Assembly (NCBI RefSeq): GCF_015565955.1
Contig: NZ_CP064760.1
Location: 124,001-188,000, forward strand
Length of the DNA: 64,000 nt
Source: Microbacterium schleiferi
GTDB taxonomy: Bacteria; Actinomycetota; Actinomycetes; Actinomycetales; Microbacteriaceae
Direction of reading: 5' to 3'
A model generated the notes under the pieces. It was not told where the DNA came from. It worked only from the letters and a program-made list of their open reading frames with translations, and searched no databases. Positions 19,507-28,105 of this stretch are shown piece by piece; the stretch's first letter is position 1, and each line of letters opens with the position of its first letter. The position numbers and the translations under genes were made by a program.

Positions 19507-19554
19507 GTCGTCGCTCGCCTCGGCCGCCGCTCGCCTCAGCCGCAGCTCTCCTCA
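19507..19554. repeat. 16-bp tandem repeat starting at the padR stop codon
   Basis: Read on the minus strand, three 16-bp units begin at 19554, 19538 and 19522, each starting (T/C)GAGGCGAGC-like; the first unit contains the TGA stop of the PadR gene. Confidence 0.6.
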
Positions 19555-20166
19555 GTTGCGGAGGGTCCGCGTGATGGTGCGGCTCACCTCGTCCAGGCCG
19601 GTAGCCAGTTCGTCGACGACGGATGCCGTGAGCGTGCCGCCCTTGGCCACGTGCGTGCGGAGATCTGTCCGCACCTGGGCGCGGAACTCGCTGATTGCGA
19701 CCTCGGCCCGATGCAGCTGCTCCCGTGAGAGGGAGCGCAGGTCGTCGGTGACATCCCGAACCTGCTGGTTGCGATCCTCCCGCTCCGCGCGGGTCGCAGC
19801 GGCAAGGTCTGCGCGCAGGCTCTTCATCGCCTCGCGCACCGATCCTCGCACCTCGTCAGCGATCAGGCGCACCGAGTCGGCGAGGCCCTCCTCGATGTTC
19901 TTGAGGTCGCCAGCGCGGGAGGCGACCTCGGCGCGGCCGGCCTCCGTGATCTCGTAGATCGTCTTGCGTCCGTCGACCGACTTGGTCACCAGGCCCTCCT
20001 CCTCGAGCTTCGCGAGCCGCGGATAGACGGTGCCGGCGCTGGGGGTGTAGGTGCCGCCGGTGCGATCCGACAGAGCCTGCATGATGTCGTAGCCGTGCCG
20101 CGGTCCCTCGTCGAGGAGGGAGAGCAGGTACAGGCGCAGGTCGCCGTGAGAGAAGACGGGGGCCAT
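19552..20166 (-). CDS. PadR family transcriptional regulator
   Basis: This 204-aa regulator has an N-terminal PadR winged helix (DLRLYLLSLLDEGPRHGYDI ... GTVYPRLAKLEEEGLV) and a long, charged helical C-terminal region. It overlaps the upstream DUF4097 gene (its ATG shares a base with the TGA), so the two are co-expressed. It probably controls its own operon through the palindromes at 21044-21102 (inference). PadR-DUF4097 pairs are common in actinobacteria and are associated with cell-envelope stress; that link is weak. Confidence 0.88.
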   Translation of the reverse strand: MAPVFSHGDLRLYLLSLLDEGPRHGYDIMQALSDRTGGTYTPSAGTVYPRLAKLEEEGLVTKSVDGRKTIYEITEAGRAEVASRAGDLKNIEEGLADSVRLIADEVRGSVREAMKSLRADLAAATRAEREDRNQQVRDVTDDLRSLSREQLHRAEVAISEFRAQVRTDLRTHVAKGGTLTASVVDELATGLDEVSRTITRTLRN

Positions 20167-21017
20167 CAGAGGTCCTCCGCCTCGCTGGCGGTGTCCGCGG
20201 ACGCCGTGGCGGGGGACCGGCGCAACACCGTGAGCCGGCCGGCAACGGAGTTCGTGCGCACGTCGACGAACGAGCCGCTGAGCTCACCGGTCGAGCCGCT
20301 GTAGTTGGTCACGCCGCTGCCAGATCGGGTGACGCCATCGATCTGAACCCGGCCGCTCACGCTTCGCACGACGAAGTTCGCAGGAAGCCCCTCGTCCAGG
20401 CGGATCGTCGCGCCGCCGCTGACGGTGTTGAGGCTGATCGCGTGGGCGTTGCCTGTCGTGTCGACCAGCATGTCGCCCGACACGGTGTCGATGGACGCCT
20501 TGCGGATGCTCCCTGTCGCGGCGACCTCTCCCGAGACGCTGTTGGCCGACAGGGTTCCGGTCAGGTCACGGATCTGAACATCACCCGATACGGCATTGAC
20601 CGTCACGTCACCGGTGAGGCCGTCGACGATGATGTCGCCCGACACGGTGTTGAGGCGGGTGTCAGCCTCGAGGCCCGACACGAGCGCGCTCGCATTGACG
20701 ACACCGAGGTTGAGCGCAACGGAGCGGGGAACTGCCACGCTGACTTCTGCCTTCGGGCCGCCGGAACCGAAGTTGCGGAAGGCCTCGAGGAAGTTGTCCC
20801 AGCGCAGTTGCGGGTGGTCGATCTCGACGGCGTCGCCTGTCGCCTCGATGCGCAGGTCCTTGACGGTGACGCCGTAGACCTCGATACGCACGCCCGGTTC
20901 GTCGTGCGCGATGACGTCGACTTGACCGCCGACGAGGCCGATCTTGAGAGTCCGCACATCATCGAGGTCGATGACGCGCGTCTCTCCCGGGTGAATGAGC
21001 CACTTTTCCAGGGTCAT
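20166..21017 (-). CDS. DUF4097 beta-strand repeat protein
   Basis: This 283-aa protein consists of repeated short beta-strand units built on the motif VSGD/VSGE (for example LNTVSGDIIVDGLTGDVTVN). This is the DUF4097 right-handed beta-helix-like fold, close to adhesin-type domains. No signal peptide is visible, so it is probably cytoplasmic. It is the first gene of a two-gene unit with PadR. The function is unknown; it may sense or scaffold. Confidence 0.85.
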   Translation of the reverse strand: MTLEKWLIHPGETRVIDLDDVRTLKIGLVGGQVDVIAHDEPGVRIEVYGVTVKDLRIEATGDAVEIDHPQLRWDNFLEAFRNFGSGGPKAEVSVAVPRSVALNLGVVNASALVSGLEADTRLNTVSGDIIVDGLTGDVTVNAVSGDVQIRDLTGTLSANSVSGEVAATGSIRKASIDTVSGDMLVDTTGNAHAISLNTVSGGATIRLDEGLPANFVVRSVSGRVQIDGVTRSGSGVTNYSGSTGELSGSFVDVRTNSVAGRLTVLRRSPATASADTASEAEDL

Positions 21018-21043
21018 GGTCCGCTCCGTTCCGAAGTCTCAGA

Positions 21044-21102
21044 TCGCGCTATGCCTCAGAGACGCGATATAGCGCGATTTGAGAATAACGCGTTATATCG
21101 CG
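21044..21102. promoter_or_regulatory. Cluster of PadR-type palindromic operators
   Basis: ATCGCGCTAT (21044-21053) is inverted at 21069-21078 (ATAGCGCGAT). CGCGATATAGCGCG (21063-21076) is inverted at 21089-21102 (CGCGTTATATCGCG, 13 of 14 positions matching). The AT-centred sites lie just before the DUF4097-PadR operon and stand out from the GC-rich surroundings. Binding by the PadR at 19552-20166 is inferred. Confidence 0.65.
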
Positions 21103-21129
21103 TTGTGCAAGCGTGAGTGATCCGACGTC

Positions 21130-21160
21130 TTGACAGTGACGCAACGTCAACTTCTAGCGT
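21130..21160 (+). promoter_or_regulatory. MerR-type promoter of the TipA-like regulator
   Basis: TTGACA (21130-21135) and TAGCGT (21155-21160) are separated by 19 bp, the long spacer typical of MerR-controlled promoters. The spacer contains an inverted repeat TTGAC/GTCAA (21130-21134 and 21146-21150). The start codon follows 7 nt after the -10. Confidence 0.65.
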
Positions 21161-21167
21161 GGATGCC

Positions 21168-21940
21168 ATGACGGAATGGAGCATTCACGAGGTCGCGCAG
21201 CGCTCTGGCGTGACCACGCGCACGCTGCGGCACTACGACGCGATCGGCATCCTGCACCCGACGCGGACCGGCGCGAACGGGTACCGGTACTACGGAGCCG
21301 ACGCGCTCGTGCGGCTGCAGCGGATCCTGCTGTTGCGGGACCTCGGGCTCGGACTCACCGATATCGCCGATGTGCTCGACGCGCAGCAGGACACCGTGGC
21401 GGCGTTGCGCACCCACATCGGCTGGCTTCGTTCCGAGCAGGCCAGACTCGCCCGGCAGATCGCCGCGGTGGAATCCACCATCAACGCATGGAAGGGAGGT
21501 GAATCGACGATGACTGAGAACATGTTCGACGGATTCGACCACACCGTCTACAAGGACGAGGTCGAGCAGCGCTGGGGAGCCGACGCGTACGCGCGATCCG
21601 ACTCGTGGTGGCGCTCGCTCGACGCGGGTCAGCAGGCGGCCTGGAAGACCGAGAGTTCCGCACTCGCCAGGGACTGGGCCGCCGCCGCGCACGCCGGCAT
21701 CCAGCCGGGCTCAGCCGAGGCGCAAGCCCTGGCAGAACGCCACGTGGCATGGCTGCGCGCCATTCCCGGCACCCCGCGCACGAGGGTGGCGATGCGCTCA
21801 AGCCGTATGTGCTGGGGCTCGCGGAGATGTACGTGGCCGATCCCCGATTCGCGGCGAACTACGCGACCGCCGACGGCGGATCGGGTGGAGCGGAGTTCGT
21901 GCGCGACGCGCTCACGGTCTACGCCCAGTCACGGCTCTAG
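21168..21940 (+). CDS. MerR family regulator with TipAS drug-sensing domain (apparent frameshift)
   Basis: The N-terminal ~110 residues form a MerR helix-turn-helix with dimerisation coil (SIHEVAQRSGVTTRTLRHYD). The C-terminal part resembles TipAS: FDHTVYKDEVEQRWG, then LGLAEMYVADPRFAANY. The two parts are in different frames. Adding one C to the run at 21772-21775 restores a continuous protein of about 257 aa (…GTPAHEGGDALKP…). TipAS domains bind thiopeptides and other hydrophobic molecules, so this is probably an autoregulated drug sensor. The start is ATG 21168, 7 nt after the -10. Confidence 0.85.
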
Positions 21941-21961
21941 CCGCGAACCTCGCGACAACGA

Positions 21962-22000
21962 ACGGATGCCGCGTCCCTCCCCGAGGAACGCGGCATCCGT
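21962..22000. terminator. Bidirectional hairpin built from the GGATGCC word
   Basis: ACGGATGCCGCGT (21962-21974) and ACGCGGCATCCGT (21988-22000) form a perfect 13-bp stem with a 13-nt loop between convergent genes. There is no T-run. The same word makes a similar hairpin at 33303-33352. Confidence 0.7.
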
Positions 22001-22013
22001 GTCGGTGGTGCGG

Positions 22014-22175
22014 TCAGCTACGGCTGCCGCTGATGACCCTGAAGAGGAAGGCGATGAGGGCAATCACGCCGACGATGAGGGCGACCCACAGCAGCCAGTT
22101 CAAGGCAGTGTTGAGGCCGCCGACGATAGCCAGGACAACGGCTATCACGATGATCAGGAGGAGTGCGATGTTCAT
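22014..22175 (-). CDS. Small two-helix membrane protein
   Basis: This 53-aa protein consists of two hydrophobic segments (MNIALLLIIVIAVVLAIVGG and WLLWVALIVGVIALIAFLFR) with a short basic tail. ATG 22175 is supported by AAAGGGG upstream. It resembles the many short hydrophobic proteins of actinobacteria without assigned function. Confidence 0.65.
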   Translation of the reverse strand: MNIALLLIIVIAVVLAIVGGLNTALNWLLWVALIVGVIALIAFLFRVISGSRS

Positions 22176-22339
22176 GGGGCCCCTTTCGTTGGACGTCCGC
22201 GAGCGTGCGCAACAGTGTGGGCTGCGCTCGCCACGTCGTGACGTTCGCACCTTCGCGGCGGCGTCACAACGGGGTTGTTTCCGGGCAGCGAACCCGGTAT
22301 GGCGGCGGACGCGGGCGCGGGTGGCGTTAGCCTGAGCGG

Positions 22340-22740
22340 ATGGCGACCAGAACCCGGTTCTCATGGGCCCATCTCGGCCTCGTGTTCGCCGGCGGTGCTG
22401 TCGGCACGGCCGCGCGCCTGGCCGTCTTGCTCATCGAGGACCCCTCGGTGCAGTGGCTGTCGATTCCGCTCATCAACATCGTCGGCTCGTTCGTACTCGG
22501 GGTGGTGACGGGGCGTGCCGAGAGCCAGACCGACCCCGCCCGAGCCGCGAGGATGCGCACCTTCTGGGGCGTCGGTGTCATGGGTGGTTTCACGACCTAC
22601 TCGAGCTTCGCCGTGCTCGCCGTGGATCCCTCCCTGATGCCGCTGGCTGTGGTCATCGTGCTCGTCGGACTCGCCGCCGCCGCCGCCGGACTCTGGATCG
22701 CCCGCCCCGGCCCTCATCAGCGCGCGGACAGTCAGCATGA
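22340..22740 (+). CDS. crcB: Fluoride ion channel CrcB/Fluc, first copy (apparent frameshift near the C-terminus)
   Basis: CrcB/Fluc channels export fluoride. The protein has the hallmark LINIVGSFVLGVVTG and the GFTTYSSFA motif. The frame fails to end near the next gene; adding one C to the run at 22705-22708 gives a normal C-terminus that stops at 22740 in an ATGA overlap with the second copy. TAGCCT lies 6 nt before ATG 22340 (leaderless pattern). Two adjacent crcB genes usually encode the two halves of a heterodimeric channel in Gram-positive bacteria. Confidence 0.88.
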
Positions 22741-23111
22741 GCCCGCTGTTGCTCGCCCTCGGAGCGCTCGCCGGTGGTGTCGGCGCCGCGCTGCGCTACA
22801 GCGCCGATGTCGCCATCTCGCGATGGTGGCGGCCGCCGTGGGGAGTGTTCGTCGTCAACATCCTCGGGTCGTTCGCTCTCGGCATCCTGACCGGCTCCGC
22901 CGCCGGTGCCGACCTGCAGCTCGTGCTCGGCGGGGGGCTCCTCGGCGGATTCACGACCTTCAGTGCCGTCTCCGTCACGACCATCTTGCTGGCCGAAGAG
23001 AAGCGCGGACGGATGGCGATCCTCAACGCTGCGGGGACGCTCCTGCTCGCCCTCGCCGCCGCCGCCGTCGGGCTCATGCTCGGCTCGGCGCTGACGGCAG
23101 TGCCGAGCTGA
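22737..23111 (+). CDS. crcB: Fluoride ion channel CrcB/Fluc, second copy
   Basis: This 124-aa, four-helix protein has the motifs VVNILGSFALGILTG and GGFTTFSAVS, including the conserved N and the phenylalanine-box region. It overlaps the first copy by four bases, so the two are translated together and probably assemble as a heterodimer. No fluoride riboswitch was seen upstream of the pair. Confidence 0.92.
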   Translation: MSPLLLALGALAGGVGAALRYSADVAISRWWRPPWGVFVVNILGSFALGILTGSAAGADLQLVLGGGLLGGFTTFSAVSVTTILLAEEKRGRMAILNAAGTLLLALAAAAVGLMLGSALTAVPS

Positions 23112-23214
23112 TCGGGACATTTCGGGATATCCCCCGGAATCACCGTGCGAAGATGGGGACGATACGCCCACGTATCGTCGCGTCCCGATCGCACCGAACA
23201 CAGCAAAGGCCCCC

Positions 23215-26200
23215 GTGTCGAAACTCGCCGTTCTGAGCCTCAAAAACCGCGCCCTCATCGCGCTGGTCACGATCGTCGCAGCGCTGTTCGGCAGCCTCGC
23301 GCTCACGAACCTGAAGCAGGAACTGATCCCGTCGATCGAGTTCCCTGCCCTCATCGTCGTGACGACCTACCCGGGAGCGTCGCCTGAAGTCGTCGCGAAC
23401 GACGTGTCAACGCCGATCGAGACGGCTATCCAGGCCGTGCCCGGTCTCGAGTCGACGACCGCAACGAGCACGACCAACGCGTCCATCGTGCAGGCCTCGT
23501 TCACGTACGGCACCGACCTCGGCACCGCCGAGCAGAAGATCACGCAGGCGATCAACCGGATCTCGTCCCAGCTGCCCGAGAACGTCGAGCCCAACGTGCT
23601 CTCGGCGAGCATCGACGACTTCCCCGTCATCCAGATCGCCGTCACCGGGTTCGACGATGAACAGACCATCCAGGCGTCCCTCGAATCCACGGCGATCCCC
23701 GAACTCGAGGATGTCGACGGCGTCAACGCCGCGCAGATCGTCGGTGGTACAGGGCAGCGGATCACGATCACCCCCGATCCGGCGGCCCTGGCCGAGACGG
23801 GGTACTCGCAGCAGGCGATCCGCGACGCTCTCGATCAGAACGGCGTCCTGTTCCCGGGTGGCCAGATCACCGAGAACGAGCAGACCCTGACGGTTCAGAC
23901 CGGCTCGAAGATCACCTCCGTCGACGCCGTGGCGGCGCTCCCGCTCGTTCCGACCGATGCCGAACAGTTCCAGGCCGGCACGGTGACGATCGCCGATGTC
24001 GCGACCGTCGAGCAGGGTCAAGACCCCGTCACGACGATCTCTCGCGTCAACGGCGAACCGGCCGTGACGATCGCGATCACCAAGCTTCCGGCGGCCAACA
24101 CCGTGGATGTCTCGCACGGCGTGGTCGACATCCTGCCTGAGCTCGAGCAGCAGTTGGACGGCGTCACCCTCACCGTCGTGTTCGACCAGGCCCCCTACAT
24201 CGAGCAGTCGATCGAGACCCTCGCCGTCGAAGGCGGCTTCGGACTGCTCTTCGCCGTCCTCGTCATCCTGCTCTTCCTGCTCTCGGTGCGCGCGACGCTT
24301 GTGACGGCGATCTCGATCCCGACGAGCGTGCTCATCACCTTCATCGGGTTGCAGGCATTCGGGTACTCGCTGAATATCCTGACGCTCGGCGCGATCACGA
24401 TCTCGATCGGGCGCGTCGTGGATGACTCGATCGTCGTGATCGAGAACATCAGGCGCCACTACGTCGGCAAGGCCGACAAGATGACCTCGATCGTGCGCGC
24501 CGTGAAGGAAGTGGGATCGGCGATCACATCGTCGACCATCACGACCGTCGCCGTCTTCTTGCCGATCGCGTTCGTCGGGGACGTGACCGGAGAGCTGTTC
24601 CGTCCGTTCGCGCTCACCGTCTCGATCGCGCTGCTTGCCTCGCTGCTGGTCGCGCTCACGATCGTGCCCGTGCTGGCCTATTGGTTCCTCAAGCCCGGCA
24701 AGCCGCTGCTCGACGAGGCCGGCCGCGAGATCGATCCCGAGAACCCGGCCGCGCCCCTGGACCGGCTCCAGCGCGGCTACACCCCGATCCTGCGCTGGAC
24801 CCTGCGGCACTCGTGGGTGACGCTCGGCCTTGCCGTTCTCGTGCTCGTCGGCACCGTCGCCGTCGCTCCGTTCATGAAGACGAACTTCCTCGGCGACTCC
24901 GGGCAGAACACCTTCACCATGACGCAGGACATCGGGCCGGCGCCGAGCCTCGAGGCCGAAGCCGCGGCCGCCGAACCTGTCGAACAAGCCCTCATGGGCA
25001 TCGACGGGATCGAGACCGTGCAGGTGTCGATCGGCTCCAGCGGCAACGCCCTGCGAGACGCGTTCACCGGTGGCGGCAGTGGAATCACGTACTCCATCAC
25101 GACGCAGGAAGGCGTCGATCAGGTCGCGCTTCGCCAAGAGGTGCAAGACACCGTCGAGGCGATTCCGGATGCCGGAGAGATCACGGTCGCGGGCGGCAAC
25201 GGCGGGTTCGGCTCGACCGACATCGAGGTCGACGTCACAGCTCCCGACGCCTCGACGCTGCAAGAGGCCACGGATGCCGTGGTCGCGAGCCTCAGCGACC
25301 TCGACGACATCAGCCAGGTCACGAGCAACCTGTCGGCATCCTTGCCCTTCATCTCGGTGCGGGTCGACACCGACAAGGCAGCCTCGCTCGGCCTGTCGGA
25401 GGTTGCCGTGGGCGCGATCGTGTCCAGCACGATGCAGCCCCAGAACATCGGCAGCGTCGAGGTCGACGATACGTCGCTGACGGTGTACCTGGCCTCAAAC
25501 GACCCGCCCACGACGATCGATGAGCTGCGCAACCTGCAGGTGTTCACGGCCCAGGGTCCGGTGCCGCTGTCGGATGTCGCCGTTGTCGAGGAGGCCCAGG
25601 GGCCGACCTCGATCACCACCGAAGGCGGCACGCGGACCGCGACGGTCACGGTCACACCCGCCACCGACAACCTGGCGCAGGCGACGGCATCCGTCACCGA
25701 CGCGCTCGACACGGCGGACCTGCCCTCGGCTGCCCGCGCGGAGCTCGGCGGTGTCGCCACCGACCAGGCTGACGCGTTCAGCCAGCTCGGGCTTGCGCTG
25801 CTGGCGGCGATCCTCATCGTCTACGTCGTCATGGTCGCCACGTTCAAGTCGCTGCGTCAGCCGCTCCTGCTGCTGATCTCGGTGCCGTTCGCGGCAACCG
25901 GCGCGATCCTGCTGCAGGTCGTCACCGGCATTCCGCTGGGTGTCGCCTCGCTCATCGGTGTGCTGATGCTCATCGGCATCGTCGTCACCAACGCGATCGT
26001 TCTCGTGGACCTCGTCAACCAGTACCGCGAGAAGGGCCTCAGCGCGCACGATGCGACGATGGCGGGTGGGACCCGGCGTCTTCGTCCGATCCTCATGACC
26101 GCGCTTGCGACGATCCTCGCGCTCACGCCGATGGGGCTCGGGATCACCGGCACGGGCGGGTTCATCTCGCAGCCTCTCGCGATCGTCGTGATCGGCGGAC

Positions 26201-26898
26201 TCATCTCCTCGACCGTGCTGACGCTCCTGGTCTTGCCGACGCTCTACAACCTTGTCGAGGGTGCCAAGGAGCGGCGACAGGCCAAGCGCGGTGCGCGCCC
26301 GGGACAGACGGATGCCGAGGGCGCACTCGTGCTCGCGGGCGTCGGTGCCGCGGGTGTCGGTGCTGCCTCCGGAAGTGGTGAGGATGTGCCGCTGACGCGC
26401 CGTGAACTGCGCGAGCGGGAGACGGCACTGCGGACCGGTCAGATCCCTGTCCAGTCCCCGGCATCCGCCGACGAGGTGGAGTCCGACGAGCCTGCGGTCG
26501 ACGGGGAAGCCGACCAGTCTGCCGAGCCCACGGGCGCTGAGGCCGAGGCATCCGAGTCAGCCGACACCGACGCCGAACCGACGGAGGCGGACGCGACCGA
26601 GCCTGAGGCTGCTGAGCCGGACGCGAACGGTGCTGACAGCGTCGAGCCGGGCACCGCCGAGCCGGAAGCCGACGACCCCTCGAATGCTGAGGCCGAAGCA
26701 TCCGAGTCCGTTGAGGCCGGCGATGCGTCCTCCGGAGACGCTGGCGGTGACGAGACCGCGCACACGGATGCCGAGGCCGGCGCGAGCGAATCAGCCGATG
26801 GCGCCGAGCCGAGCGACGCTGAGCCGAGCGACGCCCCGGCCGGCGATGCCGAAACCGACACGTCGGACGGCGACGAGAACGGTCGTCAGCCCGAGTAG
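23215..26898 (+). CDS. RND superfamily exporter (AcrB/HAE1-like) with acidic C-terminal tail
   Basis: This 1227-aa protein has the two-fold RND architecture: helix 1, a large external loop, helices 2-6, then the same again. It carries LKQELIPSIEFPALIVVTTYPGAS-type porter sequence and the helix-4 segment GRVVDDSIVVIENI with the proton-relay Asp pair. The second half has GIVVTNAIVLVDLV. Residues ~1040-1227 form an unusual tail rich in Ala, Glu, Asp and Ser with no predicted structure. There is no membrane-fusion partner or outer-membrane factor, as expected in a monoderm. GTG 23215 is the start. The substrate is unknown. Confidence 0.88.
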   Translation: MSKLAVLSLKNRALIALVTIVAALFGSLALTNLKQELIPSIEFPALIVVTTYPGASPEVVANDVSTPIETAIQAVPGLESTTATSTTNASIVQASFTYGTDLGTAEQKITQAINRISSQLPENVEPNVLSASIDDFPVIQIAVTGFDDEQTIQASLESTAIPELEDVDGVNAAQIVGGTGQRITITPDPAALAETGYSQQAIRDALDQNGVLFPGGQITENEQTLTVQTGSKITSVDAVAALPLVPTDAEQFQAGTVTIADVATVEQGQDPVTTISRVNGEPAVTIAITKLPAANTVDVSHGVVDILPELEQQLDGVTLTVVFDQAPYIEQSIETLAVEGGFGLLFAVLVILLFLLSVRATLVTAISIPTSVLITFIGLQAFGYSLNILTLGAITISIGRVVDDSIVVIENIRRHYVGKADKMTSIVRAVKEVGSAITSSTITTVAVFLPIAFVGDVTGELFRPFALTVSIALLASLLVALTIVPVLAYWFLKPGKPLLDEAGREIDPENPAAPLDRLQRGYTPILRWTLRHSWVTLGLAVLVLVGTVAVAPFMKTNFLGDSGQNTFTMTQDIGPAPSLEAEAAAAEPVEQALMGIDGIETVQVSIGSSGNALRDAFTGGGSGITYSITTQEGVDQVALRQEVQDTVEAIPDAGEITVAGGNGGFGSTDIEVDVTAPDASTLQEATDAVVASLSDLDDISQVTSNLSASLPFISVRVDTDKAASLGLSEVAVGAIVSSTMQPQNIGSVEVDDTSLTVYLASNDPPTTIDELRNLQVFTAQGPVPLSDVAVVEEAQGPTSITTEGGTRTATVTVTPATDNLAQATASVTDALDTADLPSAARAELGGVATDQADAFSQLGLALLAAILIVYVVMVATFKSLRQPLLLLISVPFAATGAILLQVVTGIPLGVASLIGVLMLIGIVVTNAIVLVDLVNQYREKGLSAHDATMAGGTRRLRPILMTALATILALTPMGLGITGTGGFISQPLAIVVIGGLISSTVLTLLVLPTLYNLVEGAKERRQAKRGARPGQTDAEGALVLAGVGAAGVGAASGSGEDVPLTRRELRERETALRTGQIPVQSPASADEVESDEPAVDGEADQSAEPTGAEAEASESADTDAEPTEADATEPEAAEPDANGADSVEPGTAEPEADDPSNAEAEASESVEAGDASSGDAGGDETAHTDAEAGASESADGAEPSDAEPSDAPAGDAETDTSDGDENGRQPE

Positions 26899-27806
26899 GA
26901 GATGCCCCAGCTCACGGTCCAGGTCTCGCCCGGCGCCAGCCAGCGCAGACCGCGACCGGAGTTGAGGGCATCCGGCACGGCGCTCATCGGCTCGATCGCG
27001 ACAGCCAGTCCGCGGCCCGGGTACCGGTCGGTCGTATACACCTGCACGTAGTCGAGGTCGGGGCCCTGCCAGAGCGTGACGGTGCGGCCGTCCGGCGCGC
27101 GGAGGTGGTGGCGCAGCAGTCCGTCGGCATCCCGGGCGATGTCGGTGTAGCAGGTGTTCAGCGAGACATCACCGAGGCGGGCGCCGGCGCGCAGGTCGGA
27201 TGCCGCATCCACCGGAACTTCGCCCACGGGGATGAGGGCGTCATCGAGCACGAGCATCTTGGCGCCCGGTGAGGTCAGCACGAGGTCGGCGGTCGGAACG
27301 TCTCCGATCGTGAAGTACGGGTGGGTGCCGAGGGCGGCGGGTGCCGCATCCGTACCGACGTTCTCGATGACGTGGGTCACCTCGATGCCATCCGCGGTCA
27401 GCGCGTAGGTGACTGTTGTGTCCAGCTGGAACGGGTAGCCGCTCTGCGGGAAGACCGTCGCGGCGAGCGTGAGCCGGTCAGCGGTCTGCTCGGCGACGGT
27501 GTACGGCATGAAGCGCAGCAGACCGTGGGAAGCGCCGCCGACGGACGGGTCGGTGAGCCACAGCTGGTAGGTCGTGCCATTGTGGCTCCACTTTCCGGCG
27601 CGCACGCGGTTCGGCCACGGCACCAGTACGGTCCCGGATGCCGCGGGTGCGGGCATCCCCTGCGGGTACGGTGCGATGAGGTCGACCCCATCGACCGTCA
27701 GCCCGCGGATCGTCGCACCCACCTGCGTGAGGTGGGCAGTGATCCGGCCATCAGCGCTCGCGAGGTGGAACTGCTCTCCGGTGGGGTCGTGGCGGGTGTC
27801 GGTCAT
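26886..27806 (-). CDS. Aldose 1-epimerase family protein
   Basis: This 306-aa protein belongs to the GalM-like mutarotases. The catalytic His/Glu region is visible as GTHPYFTIG and ALAVAIEPMSAVPDALNSG, with VPWPNRVRAGKW near the N-terminus. It converts alpha and beta anomers of hexoses or modifies sugar phosphates. ATG 27806 follows GAGGAGG. It overlaps the RND tail at the 3' ends by 13 bp. Confidence 0.88.
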   Translation of the reverse strand: MTDTRHDPTGEQFHLASADGRITAHLTQVGATIRGLTVDGVDLIAPYPQGMPAPAASGTVLVPWPNRVRAGKWSHNGTTYQLWLTDPSVGGASHGLLRFMPYTVAEQTADRLTLAATVFPQSGYPFQLDTTVTYALTADGIEVTHVIENVGTDAAPAALGTHPYFTIGDVPTADLVLTSPGAKMLVLDDALIPVGEVPVDAASDLRAGARLGDVSLNTCYTDIARDADGLLRHHLRAPDGRTVTLWQGPDLDYVQVYTTDRYPGRGLAVAIEPMSAVPDALNSGRGLRWLAPGETWTVSWGISYSG

Positions 27807-28105
27807 GGGTCCTCCTCGGCGGGCGTCGTGCCCATGCTAGAGCGCGGATGCGGCATCCGTTTGCTCGCCCGGGCGCGTGGTCGGTGCCTGGGTGCGGGGC
27901 TTTCCCAGGGTGAACCTGTACGCTTGTTCGGTCGGCTCTGGACATTGCCATGTATGGCGAGTGGGTTTGTGAGTCCTTGGGGCCGATGGTGAGTGCCGAT
28001 CGGCGCACATGACCATCACATGAATGGCCCCCGGCCAAGAGAGTCCGGGCCTGTCGAGCGCGTCTCGACTGCTGTTCTCGTGCGAGAGAACCCAGGAAGA
28101 TCACC
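27807..28105 (+). promoter_or_regulatory. Long leader region of the DEAD-box RNA helicase
   Basis: This roughly 300-bp gene-free stretch precedes the helicase. It contains the 15-bp quasi-palindrome CGGATGCGGCATCCG (27844-27858), the palindrome GCCATGTATGGC (27947-27958), and a 6-bp stem-loop (GTTCTC at 28074-28079 with GAGAAC at 28086-28091) just before the ribosome site. A structured leader would suit cold-shock-type autoregulation of an RNA helicase, but this is inference. Confidence 0.4.

Noticed and set aside
22200..22339. Fluoride riboswitch before the crcB pair
   Set aside because: No aptamer-like sequence was recognised, and TAGCCT 6 nt before the start codon suggests a leaderless transcript.
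22340..23236. A single 298-codon fusion running through both crcB genes
   Set aside because: After codon ~120 the frame is the shadow of the second crcB; a one-base loss explains the missing stop.
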